In this document: positions 33,714 to 42,460 of the stretch, piece after piece | Layout of the letters: every line of letters starts with the position of its first letter | Numbering within the stretch: position 1 is the first letter of the stretch | The notes under the pieces: model-generated | Seen by the model: the letters and a program-made list of their open reading frames with translations, nothing else | Told to the model about the DNA's origin: nothing | Database searches by the model: none | Made by a program: the position numbers and the translations under genes | Assembly: GCF_900105685.1 (NCBI RefSeq) | Contig: NZ_LT629781.1 | Span: 3,584,611 to 3,648,610 of the forward strand | From: Verrucomicrobium sp. GAS474 | GTDB lineage: Bacteria; Verrucomicrobiota; Verrucomicrobiia; Methylacidiphilales; GAS474 | DNA: 64,000 nt | Direction: 5' to 3'

Positions 33714-35309
33714 ATGAAATCCCGTCCTCCTTTCCCCATCCCGAAGACGGCGCAGGCCGCCCTCTTCGCCTGCGCCCTGGCGTTCCCTCCCTCGCTCTCG
33801 GAGGCCGTCACCCTCGCCGACATCTTCTCCGACCACGCCGTCGTCCAGCGGGGGGAAAAGACCCCCGTTTGGGGCACGGCCGCCCCGGGAGAAAAGGTCT
33901 CCGTCCATCTCGGCACGGCCTCGGCCGAGGCGACCGCCGGACCCGACGGCCTCTGGCGGACCGCCCTCGATCTCCGCAAGGAAGAGGACGGCCCCTTCGA
34001 CCTCGTCGCCGACGGGGCGGACGGGAAGACAGTCCGTTCCGACATCCTCGTCGGCGAGGTCTGGATCTGCGCCGGGCAGTCGAACATGCACTACCACCTC
34101 TCCGACTCGACGGGCGGAGCCGAGGAGGCGGCCCAGGCCTCCGATCCGAAGCTCCGCTTCCTGAACCTCGGCATGAAAGTCGCCGAAGCCCCCACGACCG
34201 CGATCCGGGACAAGTGGGCCGCCTGCGACGCCAAGAGCGCCGGTGCCTTCTCCGGCGTCGGGTACCACATGGGGAAGGTCCTGCGGGAACAGTTGAACAC
34301 GCCGGTCGGCCTCGTCGGGATCTCCTGGGCGGGGACGTGCATCGAGGCCTGGATGTCGCCGGAAGCCCTCTCCTCCGACGTCGATTTCAAGCCGATCCTC
34401 GACCGCTGGGAGAGGAAGCTGGCCGATTATCCGGCGAAGAAGGCCGAGTACGACCGGAACCGGGACGCCCTCCTCGCCGCCTGGCAGCAGGAGGCCGACA
34501 AGGCGAAGGCCGAGGGGAAGCCCGCCCCGTCGCGGGATTCGCTGGAGCCGCCCCACGGCGCGGGCTCGCTCGAAGAGCCTTCCGGACTCTTCCACGGGGA
34601 GGTCACCCCCGTCGCCCCCTACGGGATCGGCGGCATTCTCTGGTACCAGGGGGAACAGAACGTCGGCCGCGCCTTCCAGTACCGGAAGCTCCTTCCCGCC
34701 CTCATCGCCGATTGGCGGAAGCTCTGGGGCCGGGGCGATTTTCCCTTCGTCCTCGTCCAGCTCCCGAACTACGGGAAGCCCGAGACCCAACCCCGGTCGA
34801 ATAACTTCGCCGAGCTGCGCGAGGGTCAGGCCCAGGCGGCGGCCCGGCTCCCCAACGCCGCCCTCGTCGTCACGATCGACGTCGGCGAGGAAGGCAACAT
34901 CCATCCCAAGGACAAGAAGACCGTCGGCATCCGCGCCGGGCGGCTGATCGCGAAGGAGTTCTACGCCGCCCCCCTGCCCGGAGAGGTCCGGGGGCCGACG
35001 TTTCGGGACCTCGCCGTCGAGGGGGAAAGCCTCCGGGTCCGCTTCGACCACGCCGCCGGCCTCGCGACGAGCGACGGGCAGCCTCCGAGCGACTTCGCCG
35101 TCGCCGGGGCCGACGGCCGCTACGTCTGGGCCCAGGCCTCCATCGAGGGGGACGCCGTCGTCCTCCGGGCCCCGGGAATCCCCTCCCCGGCCACCGTCCG
35201 CTACGATTGGGCCGCCTCCCCCCGCGGGAACCTGCGCAACGGCGACGGCCTCCCCGCCGCCCCCTTCCGGACCGACTCCATGAAAGTCTCCACCGAAGGG
35301 ATCAACTAG
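33714..35309 (+). CDS. Secreted sialate O-acetylesterase-family protein 2
   Basis: 531 residues, with a signal peptide (about 1-28). SASA-type esterase: VWICAGQSNMHYHL carries the GQSNM serine, with ILWYQGEQNVGRAF and NYGKPETQPRSNNFAELREG in the conserved core. It is shorter than the 683-residue paralogue at 29415-31466 because it lacks the inserted middle domain. Same strand and operon as the LamG protein. Confidence 0.88.
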   Translation: MKSRPPFPIPKTAQAALFACALAFPPSLSEAVTLADIFSDHAVVQRGEKTPVWGTAAPGEKVSVHLGTASAEATAGPDGLWRTALDLRKEEDGPFDLVADGADGKTVRSDILVGEVWICAGQSNMHYHLSDSTGGAEEAAQASDPKLRFLNLGMKVAEAPTTAIRDKWAACDAKSAGAFSGVGYHMGKVLREQLNTPVGLVGISWAGTCIEAWMSPEALSSDVDFKPILDRWERKLADYPAKKAEYDRNRDALLAAWQQEADKAKAEGKPAPSRDSLEPPHGAGSLEEPSGLFHGEVTPVAPYGIGGILWYQGEQNVGRAFQYRKLLPALIADWRKLWGRGDFPFVLVQLPNYGKPETQPRSNNFAELREGQAQAAARLPNAALVVTIDVGEEGNIHPKDKKTVGIRAGRLIAKEFYAAPLPGEVRGPTFRDLAVEGESLRVRFDHAAGLATSDGQPPSDFAVAGADGRYVWAQASIEGDAVVLRAPGIPSPATVRYDWAASPRGNLRNGDGLPAAPFRTDSMKVSTEGIN

Positions 35310-35417
35310 CCCTCCTCCTAAGCAAAGACCCTCATAACAATCGGACCGTTTTTCGGATAGGATCAGGTCGCCCCAACCCGAGAGTTGCACTTGACTCTTC
35401 GCTTCATCCCGTCAAAA

Positions 35418-35433
35418 TCTAATCCGAATTTGA
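35418..35433. promoter_or_regulatory. LacI-type regulon site 5 (Verru_Chthon cassette)
   Basis: TCTAATCCGAATTTGA, 35 bp before the ATG of the first cassette gene. Confidence 0.75.
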
Positions 35434-35468
35434 TTTTGGCTTCCCGAAGGTCTCGATCAACACTTTCT

Positions 35469-38400
35469 ATGCCTTCAGCCACGGTTTTCTTCCACGGACG
35501 GCACGCCTCTTCCCGCCCTGTCCGCAGCTTCGCCCTGGTCCTCGTCCTCGGCTGCCTCGTCTTCCTCTCCGCCCTCGTCCTCGCCTTCCTCTCCGGGGTG
35601 ACGACGGAGCTCCAGTCCTCCCAATTCTACGCGAACGGCACGCAGGTGAAGCTCCTCGCCGACTCGGCCTCGAGCCTCGCCATGGGGCAGATCAGGGACG
35701 CCACCCACGGCGTCGATTCCTCCGGGACGACCCTCGCCTGGGCCTCCCAGCCCGGCATGATCCGCACCTACGGTACCAACGGCCAGCCGGCGGGCTACTA
35801 CAAGCTCTACTCCTGGGACAAGATGGTCGGCAGCGGGGCCTTCGACGCCTCCCAGTCCTCCGAGACGCCCCCCTCGGACTGGACGGGCAGCCCCGCCGTC
35901 TACGTCGACCTGAACGAGCCCGTCTACAAGAGCGCCCTCTCCGCCTACGTCTATCCCATCGTCGATCCGGCGGCGACAAACACCGTCCAGGGCTTCTCCA
36001 TCTCGAACGCGCCCGTGACGAAACTCGACGCCGCGCCGATGCCGGTGAAATGGCTCTACGTCCTCCAGAACGGGGCGCTCGCCTCCCCCACCGGGCACGG
36101 CTCGACGGTCGCCGTCGCCGGGGCCTCGAAGGACAACCCCATCGTCGGCCGCATCGCCTTCTGGACCGACGACGACACCTGCAAGGTGAACATCAACACC
36201 GCCGCCGGCGACGTCTGGTTCGACTCGGCCAATCCCCCCGCCGCAGGCTCCCCGGGAAACCCCGGCTCCTACTGGGACATCCCCCGTTTCAACTCGACCT
36301 ACGAGAAAACCTGCCTCGCCAGCAACCAGCCCGCCCAGGACGAATACCAACGCTATCCCGGCCACCCGGCCACCACCTACCTCAGCGCGGTCTTCACCAA
36401 CCTCACCGCGACGAACCTCTACCAGATCGCGCCGCGCGTGACCTACGGCGGCTCCAAGGGCGGCAGCGTCGTCGCCACCACCAACGTCACGATCGACAAC
36501 GACCGCCTCTACGCCTCGGTCGACGAGCTCCTCTTCGCCACGAACCGCGGGACGAACCCGACCCTGACGGCGAAGTCGGTCGAGCAGGCGAAGTTCTTCC
36601 TCACCGCCCACAGCCGCGCCCCCGAGGTGAACCTCTACAACCAGCCCCGCGTCCTCATCTGGCCCGTCAGCGCCCGCTCCGGTGCCGCCAACCGCAGCGC
36701 CTTCGACAGCCTCGTCGCCTACTGCGGCACGCTCAACAACAGCATCTACTACTTCCAGCGCGCCAACTCGAACTCCCCCGCCGCCGACCTCCCCATCACT
36801 CCCACCCCCACCGGCGTCGGCCGGAACCGCGCCCTCATCTCCTACCTGCGCGGCCTCACGGACAAGCCCGTCCCCGGCTTCGGCGACGCCTTCGTCAGAA
36901 AGTACCCGAACGACCGGGACCAGATCCTCACCGAGATCTTCGACTACATCCGCTCCGCCAACGCCCAGGACATGTCGACGACTCCCTTCTCCGGCACGAA
37001 CAAAGCCGTCGGAGGGCAGGGCCAGATCGTCCCCATCCTGGACACCGTCCATTCGGACCAGAACAGCAACACGCTGCGCGGCTTCGGCCGTTTCCCGACC
37101 ATCCGCGAGGCGGGCCTCCTCTTCGTCGGCGTCGGGCAGACGAAGACCGTCTCCGGCACCACCTACTACAGCTACCCCCCCTACAGCACCAACGGCGTCC
37201 CGGCCCTCAACAACGCCATCTACCCCACGCAATCCCCGGCCTTCACCTCCTCCGGCGTCGCCATCCCCGGCGGCACCCCCATCGCCGACGGGTTCACCCG
37301 CGTCCAGACCGTCTTCTTCGCGAACTTCTTCGACCCCAGCCAGGGTTGGTCGAGCACCACGCCCGACTTCCAGGTCCAGATCACCGGCCTCGACGGCCTC
37401 AAGTGGGGCATCCTCGCCCCCACCTCCGGCATGGGCTTCCTGTCGACCGCCACCCTCGCCGTCAAGAAGACGGCGAATCAGGCCGCCCCCGTCGGCATCT
37501 ACGGCGGCTACAAGGGGGCGGCCCTCTTCGTCACCTCGCAGGGGATCAACACCGCGATCAGCGGGTGGATCGATCTGCCCACGAGCGGCACCTTCCATTT
37601 CGGCGGGGCGAGCCTGCAGGTGAAGATCCTCGATTCGGCCGGGACGACGGTCCTGCAGACCATCAATCTCACCTTCCCCTCCTCGATCTTCCCCGTTCCC
37701 GGCCTCGCCCCCTCCCTCGCCGACGCCGGCATCCCCGCCTCCGGCATTCCCGCCCTGACGATGGATTTCCGGAACTTCGGCGGACCGACGGTCACGACCA
37801 CGACGCCCCGGACGGGCTCCCGCTTCTTTGGCGTGACGAACTCGACCTATTCGGTCTACTCCCGGACGTGGCTCACGCGGACCGACGTCGTCCGGACCCT
37901 CGAGGCGAACACCGATCCCCGCCTGATCGCCGCCAGCGCCAGCGTCCCCTCCAGCGCCTTCAGCCCGATCGAGCCCCAGTACGACGACGCGACGGTCCCC
38001 GCGGCCCACGGGCTCTTCGAGGCCCTGAACTCCGGCGGCGGCTACACCTTCTCCGGAACCATGGTCGGCAAGCTGGTCCCGAACGTCGTCTACACCTCCG
38101 TCCTTCCCACCACCTTCCCCATCACCAACGACGGCTACGCCGTCAGCGGCACGACGACCGACCATCTCCAGCCCATCTTCACGGGCAACTCCACCTCGGG
38201 CGGGAACGATCCCGTCGCCTTCGGGGTGAGCGGCGGCCAATGCGTCCCCGCCAACGGCGTCTACGCCGGAACGAACCAAACCGGCACCGGCCTTTCCGCC
38301 CCGCCCGGCGACTGGGACAACGGCTTCAGCATCGTCCCCGACGGCGCCTTCATCAACAAGGCCGACGAGGGCGTGACCACCGTCGGAACCCCCTATTTCT

Positions 38401-39272
38401 CCAACCTCAACGCCTACATCGGCACCGGCACCACCCTCTTCTCCCCCAACCGGCAGATCCCCTCGCCCGTGATGTTCGGCTCCCTGCCGACGGGGGTGAA
38501 CGCGAACCGCCCCTGGCAGACGCTCCTCTTCCAGCCCGACCCGGGCGGGAACCCCCAGCACATCGGCGCGCAGAGCCCCGCCGACCACCTCCTCCTCGAC
38601 CTCTTCACGATGCCCATCGTCGAGCCCTATCCGATCAGCGACCCCCTCTCGATCGCGGGCCGCGTCAACATGAACTACCAGATCGTCCCCTTCACCTACA
38701 TCACCCGGAGCACGGGCGTCCGCGCCGTCCTGAAGCCGGAACAGATCGTCGCCCTCTCGAACAGCGATTCGACCGCCTACAAGAACTCGAACCTGAACCT
38801 CACCGGCCGCCGCCTCTTCCTCGACCTCGACAAGACCCTGACCGGATTCCAGACCCGCTTCGCCTCGGGGGACATCTTCCGCTCGGCGAGCGAGATCTGC
38901 GGCCTGTGGCTCGTCCCGCAGGGCCAGACCTACGCCGGCATGCCGACCTTCTGGGCCTCGCGCCGCCTCACCGGGGACAACAGCCGGGAGCGCCCCTACG
39001 CCGACATCTATCCGCGCCTGACGACGAAATCGAACACCTACACCATCCACGTCCGCGTCCAGACCCTGAAGAAGAGCGTCGCCACCGACCCCGCCTCGTG
39101 GACCGAGAACAGCGACACCGTCACCGGGGAATACCGCGGCTCGACGACCGTCGAGCGCTACATCGACACCGCCAACACCAGCCTCCCCGACTACGCCACC
39201 GCCGCCAATCCCGCCCCCCTCGACACGTTCTACAAGTTCCGCGTCGTCGAGACGAAGCAGTTCACCCCATGA
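35469..39272 (+). CDS. Verru_Chthon cassette protein A
   Basis: 1267 residues from the ATG at 35469. One N-terminal hydrophobic helix (about residues 21-43, FALVLVLGCLVFLSALVLAF), then a very long Ser/Thr/Gly/Ala-rich, Trp- and Tyr-containing extracytoplasmic region. Size, start pattern and the three pseudopilin-like genes that follow identify protein A of the four-gene Verru_Chthon cassette of Verrucomicrobiota. It resembles a giant PilX/GspK-type minor pseudopilin. Function unproven; a secretion or surface-assembly role is inferred. Stop overlaps gene B by 4 nt (ATGA). Confidence 0.85.
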   Translation: MPSATVFFHGRHASSRPVRSFALVLVLGCLVFLSALVLAFLSGVTTELQSSQFYANGTQVKLLADSASSLAMGQIRDATHGVDSSGTTLAWASQPGMIRTYGTNGQPAGYYKLYSWDKMVGSGAFDASQSSETPPSDWTGSPAVYVDLNEPVYKSALSAYVYPIVDPAATNTVQGFSISNAPVTKLDAAPMPVKWLYVLQNGALASPTGHGSTVAVAGASKDNPIVGRIAFWTDDDTCKVNINTAAGDVWFDSANPPAAGSPGNPGSYWDIPRFNSTYEKTCLASNQPAQDEYQRYPGHPATTYLSAVFTNLTATNLYQIAPRVTYGGSKGGSVVATTNVTIDNDRLYASVDELLFATNRGTNPTLTAKSVEQAKFFLTAHSRAPEVNLYNQPRVLIWPVSARSGAANRSAFDSLVAYCGTLNNSIYYFQRANSNSPAADLPITPTPTGVGRNRALISYLRGLTDKPVPGFGDAFVRKYPNDRDQILTEIFDYIRSANAQDMSTTPFSGTNKAVGGQGQIVPILDTVHSDQNSNTLRGFGRFPTIREAGLLFVGVGQTKTVSGTTYYSYPPYSTNGVPALNNAIYPTQSPAFTSSGVAIPGGTPIADGFTRVQTVFFANFFDPSQGWSSTTPDFQVQITGLDGLKWGILAPTSGMGFLSTATLAVKKTANQAAPVGIYGGYKGAALFVTSQGINTAISGWIDLPTSGTFHFGGASLQVKILDSAGTTVLQTINLTFPSSIFPVPGLAPSLADAGIPASGIPALTMDFRNFGGPTVTTTTPRTGSRFFGVTNSTYSVYSRTWLTRTDVVRTLEANTDPRLIAASASVPSSAFSPIEPQYDDATVPAAHGLFEALNSGGGYTFSGTMVGKLVPNVVYTSVLPTTFPITNDGYAVSGTTTDHLQPIFTGNSTSGGNDPVAFGVSGGQCVPANGVYAGTNQTGTGLSAPPGDWDNGFSIVPDGAFINKADEGVTTVGTPYFSNLNAYIGTGTTLFSPNRQIPSPVMFGSLPTGVNANRPWQTLLFQPDPGGNPQHIGAQSPADHLLLDLFTMPIVEPYPISDPLSIAGRVNMNYQIVPFTYITRSTGVRAVLKPEQIVALSNSDSTAYKNSNLNLTGRRLFLDLDKTLTGFQTRFASGDIFRSASEICGLWLVPQGQTYAGMPTFWASRRLTGDNSRERPYADIYPRLTTKSNTYTIHVRVQTLKKSVATDPASWTENSDTVTGEYRGSTTVERYIDTANTSLPDYATAANPAPLDTFYKFRVVETKQFTP

Positions 39273-39781
39273 GCGCCTCCCTCCGGCATCCCCGCTCGTC
39301 GGCCCTGCCCCCCGGGCCAAGCCAATCGGCTTCCGCCGGTTCCAGTGTCGCTTGCGCGACGGCTTTCTCCCTCGTCGAGGTCCTCCTCGCCCTCGGCATC
39401 GTCAGCTTCGCCCTCATCGGCCTGATGAGCCTCCTCCCCGTCGGCCTGAAGACCTTCCACCAGGCCGACATGACGACCACCGAGACCCAGATCGCCCAGA
39501 CCCTCGTCAACCGCCTCCAGCTCTCCGGCTTCACGAACGCCCTCGGCGGGGGCAACGCCTCCTACTACTTCACCTCGGAAGGGCAGCCCACTGCCGACCG
39601 CGGCGGCCAGAACACCCTCTACACCGTCACCGTGACCGCCGCGACCAACGTCGCCCTCCCCGGCGCGGCCGGCGGCAGCCACTCCGCGAACATCCTCTCC
39701 CTCCTTTTTTCCATCACCTGCAAGACCGCACCCCAGACGACCAATGTCATCCCGGCCTACATCTCCAACAACGGTTCGTGA
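39269..39781 (+). CDS. Verru_Chthon cassette protein B (pseudopilin-like)
   Basis: 170 residues. After a 30-residue leader comes a type IV prepilin N-terminal motif, AFSLVEVLLALGIVSFALIG, with the Glu at +5 after the expected cleavage site. The globular part is small. Translationally coupled to gene A (ATGA overlap) and overlapping gene C by 38 bp. Confidence 0.85.
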   Translation: MSASLRHPRSSALPPGPSQSASAGSSVACATAFSLVEVLLALGIVSFALIGLMSLLPVGLKTFHQADMTTTETQIAQTLVNRLQLSGFTNALGGGNASYYFTSEGQPTADRGGQNTLYTVTVTAATNVALPGAAGGSHSANILSLLFSITCKTAPQTTNVIPAYISNNGS

Positions 39782-40838
39782 CCCGCTGACGGCCCGGGCC
39801 CGCGCCCGGGGGAGCCGGGCCTTCAGCCTGGTCGAGATCCTCGTCGCCTCCGTCGTCCTCCTCATCATCATGGCGATGCTCACGATCCTCGTCGGCCAGA
39901 CGGGGAAGGTCTGGAAGAAGACGACCGCGAAGATCGAGGCCTTCCAGAACGCCCGCGCCGCCTACCAGACGATGACGGCCCGCCTGAGCGGGGCGACGCT
40001 CAACACCTACCTCGACTACTACGACGCCTCCTACGCCCGCCGCACCCCGGCGAACAGCGCCACCTTCGCCCCCGTCTACTACGCCCGCGCCTCCGACCTC
40101 CACTTCGTCGCCGACCGCGGCTCCGTCCTCCTGCCCGACGGCGACGGGAGCGCCCATCCCGGGAGCGCCGTCTTCTTCCAGGCCCCGCTCGGCTACGCCT
40201 CCAGCTCCGCCTACGCGGGCATGCCGAACGCCCTCAACGCCTGCGGCTACTACGTCGCCTTCGAGGCCGAGCAGACGCTTCCCTCCTTCCTCCAGAACCT
40301 GACGAAGGTCCGCTACCGCTACCGCCTCCTGGAGTTCCTCCAGCCGACCGACTCCTTCGCCCTCTACACGACGCCCTCCTCCGGGAGCAATCCCTCGGCC
40401 TACGAGGCCTGGTTCCGTTCGTTCCTCCCCCCCGCCGTCTCCCGCACGAAGGCCCCGCTGCGCGTCCTGGCGGAAAACATCGTCGCCCTCGTCGTCCTGC
40501 CCCAGCTTTCCCCCCTCGACTCCGGGACCGAGCTCTCCCCGGCCTACTCCTACGATTCCCGTGCGGGCAACATCCAGACGGCGACCTACAACCAGCTTCC
40601 GCCCCTGCTGCGCGTCGTCATGATCGCCCTCGACGAGCCCTCGGCCCAGCGGCTCTCCCCCGACGGCGAATCGACGCAACCCGGCGTCGTCACCGCCGCC
40701 CTGAACGGACGGTTCCAGTCTTCGTCCCAGCTGAACGCCGACATCGCCTCCGTCACCCGCGCCTTCGACGAAAACCACCTCTCCTACCGGGTCTTCGACA
40801 GCGTCATCGCCATCCGGGGCGCGAAATGGAGCCAATAA
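39744..40838 (+). CDS. Verru_Chthon cassette protein C (pseudopilin-like)
   Basis: 364 residues. Prepilin motif AFSLVEILVASVVLLIIMAM after about 25 residues, then a GspJ-like minor-pseudopilin body. Overlaps the end of gene B by 38 bp. As in other cassettes it is the longest of the three pilin-like members. Confidence 0.85.
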   Translation: MSSRPTSPTTVRDPLTARARARGSRAFSLVEILVASVVLLIIMAMLTILVGQTGKVWKKTTAKIEAFQNARAAYQTMTARLSGATLNTYLDYYDASYARRTPANSATFAPVYYARASDLHFVADRGSVLLPDGDGSAHPGSAVFFQAPLGYASSSAYAGMPNALNACGYYVAFEAEQTLPSFLQNLTKVRYRYRLLEFLQPTDSFALYTTPSSGSNPSAYEAWFRSFLPPAVSRTKAPLRVLAENIVALVVLPQLSPLDSGTELSPAYSYDSRAGNIQTATYNQLPPLLRVVMIALDEPSAQRLSPDGESTQPGVVTAALNGRFQSSSQLNADIASVTRAFDENHLSYRVFDSVIAIRGAKWSQ

Positions 40839-40844
40839 AGAGCC

Positions 40845-41507
40845 ATGCATCCACTCCCCACGATCCCCTCCCGCCGCTCCGCAGGGGCCTTCAGCCTGAT
40901 CGAGCTCCTCATCGTCATGGCCATCATGGGGACGCTCGCCCTGATGGCCCTGCCCGCGTTCAACCGGGTCGTCACCGCCTCGAACCTCTCGTCGGGCGGC
41001 CGCGCCCTCGTCGACCAGATCAATCTCGCCCGCCAGACCGCGATGGCGCGGAGCAGCCAGGTCGAGTTTCGCCTCTACAGGTTGCCGGACGCCTCCCTTC
41101 CCGGGAGCCAGTCCCCCGCCCAATACCGGGCTTTCCAGGCGTTCGTCATCACCCAGGGAGGAACGGCAACCAACGCCGTGGCGCGGCCCATCTTCCTGCC
41201 CAAGTCGATCATCTTCCTCGCCTCGCCCTCCGTCTCATCGCTCCTCCCGGAAGCTCCGGGAACCGCTCCGGCCCTCGTCTCGGGCGAGCGGGCGGGGACG
41301 CGCTTCAACGGATACCAGCCGTCGGCATACGATTACATGGTCTTCCACTTCAACCCCGACGGGAGCACCGACCTCGATCCGACGGCGAGCTGGTACATCA
41401 GCCTCGCCTTCGAGAAGGCCCCGCTGGGGGCGAACGGCGTCCCCTCCGATTTCATCACGATCCAGATCGATCCGCTCAGCGGGCGGGCCCGGTCGTTCCG
41501 GCCCTGA
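40845..41507 (+). CDS. Verru_Chthon cassette protein D (pseudopilin-like)
   Basis: 220 residues. Prepilin motif AFSLIELLIVMAIMGTLALM at about residues 16-35, then a GspH/FimT-like body. Starts 6 bp after gene C. Its 3' end overlaps the convergent nucleoside hydrolase gene by 32 bp. No prepilin peptidase, ATPase or secretin is encoded nearby, so the cassette must use machinery from elsewhere. Confidence 0.85.
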   Translation: MHPLPTIPSRRSAGAFSLIELLIVMAIMGTLALMALPAFNRVVTASNLSSGGRALVDQINLARQTAMARSSQVEFRLYRLPDASLPGSQSPAQYRAFQAFVITQGGTATNAVARPIFLPKSIIFLASPSVSSLLPEAPGTAPALVSGERAGTRFNGYQPSAYDYMVFHFNPDGSTDLDPTASWYISLAFEKAPLGANGVPSDFITIQIDPLSGRARSFRP

Positions 41508-42450
41508 GGCGGGGCGGCCTGCACATCAGCTCCTCGATCTCCCGGCAAAGGGATTCGGAAGCCATTTTGGGAACGAGATGGGCATGGGGTCCGTCCGGAG
41601 CATCGCCCCACTGAGTCCGCCCCCCGGCGTCGACCCGGCAGCGCCCCCGCCGCAGGGACCAGTATTCCCCTGCCCCCCGGACAGCACAGAGGATCGCCGT
41701 CTGATCCCAACTCGAACGCCCCGTTTCGAGCGCGTTCTCCCACAGGCGATAACTTTCCCGGACCGGATTCCCCGGAGGCGTTTCCCGAAGACCCGGGCCA
41801 GTCCGCAAAGGCAAGCCGATCTCGTAGCCCGAAAAGACAATCGGCGTCGGCCATCCCTCCACGAGGGAGGCTGAGTAGGCGGCCGCGCCGTTCCTGCCGA
41901 AATTCCATCCCGCCTTCTCCTCGACGGGAAAGGAACCCCCCATCGCCACCCAGACGTCGACCTTCCGCCGAATCAACTCATGCCCCGAAAGCGGGCTCTC
42001 CCCGTCCGGACCCGAGAAGAGCAGATCGTGCAGGCCCCGCGTATGTCCGATGGAGACGATCCGGGCGCTCCCGTCCGGAAGCGCCGCCAGCACCCGGCGA
42101 TAGACGGTGAGCAACGAAGGGAACTCCCCCCGCTCCGAAGCCCCATGCCCGTAGAGGGCGCGGTTCGTCGCGATCGGTTCGAGAAAATCGTTCCGGGGAT
42201 CGCCAAGGTCGCTTTCAGCCGCCGTGCCGATCGGCACATCCGGCCGTCCGTAATAGGCATTGATCGCCGCGAGGCACCCCGGCCCGTAACGATTCCGGCC
42301 CGAGCTGTAGAGGCAGGCCGCGATTTCGGCTTCGCCCGCATCGGCCAAGGCATGCAGCACCGCCAACGCCCCGGCATCGTCGCAATCGGAACCGAGGTCG
42401 GTGTCGACGAGGATCGGAACCGGGACGCGGCGCGTTTCCAGGAAGGACAT
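41476..42450 (-). CDS. Inosine/uridine-preferring nucleoside hydrolase-like protein
   Basis: 324 residues. Calcium-binding motif near the N-terminus is DTDLGSDCDDAGALAVLHAL, with the DxDxxxDD arrangement of the family, and a later WDQTAILCAV segment supplies the distal acidic residue. It cleaves N-glycosidic bonds of nucleosides or a related compound. It follows the PEP-CTERM protein by 10 bp in a shared unit, unusual for a salvage enzyme; a role on another ribosyl or N-linked sugar substrate is possible. Confidence 0.8.
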   Translation of the reverse strand: MSFLETRRVPVPILVDTDLGSDCDDAGALAVLHALADAGEAEIAACLYSSGRNRYGPGCLAAINAYYGRPDVPIGTAAESDLGDPRNDFLEPIATNRALYGHGASERGEFPSLLTVYRRVLAALPDGSARIVSIGHTRGLHDLLFSGPDGESPLSGHELIRRKVDVWVAMGGSFPVEEKAGWNFGRNGAAAYSASLVEGWPTPIVFSGYEIGLPLRTGPGLRETPPGNPVRESYRLWENALETGRSSWDQTAILCAVRGAGEYWSLRRGRCRVDAGGRTQWGDAPDGPHAHLVPKMASESLCREIEELMCRPPRLRAGTTGPAR

Positions 42451-42460
42451 CGAACGGAGC

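Noticed and set aside
35475-39320. 1281-codon minus-strand frame opposite cassette protein A
   Set aside because: Antisense shadow of the Verru_Chthon A gene; Gly/Asp/Glu/Val-rich with no domain signals.
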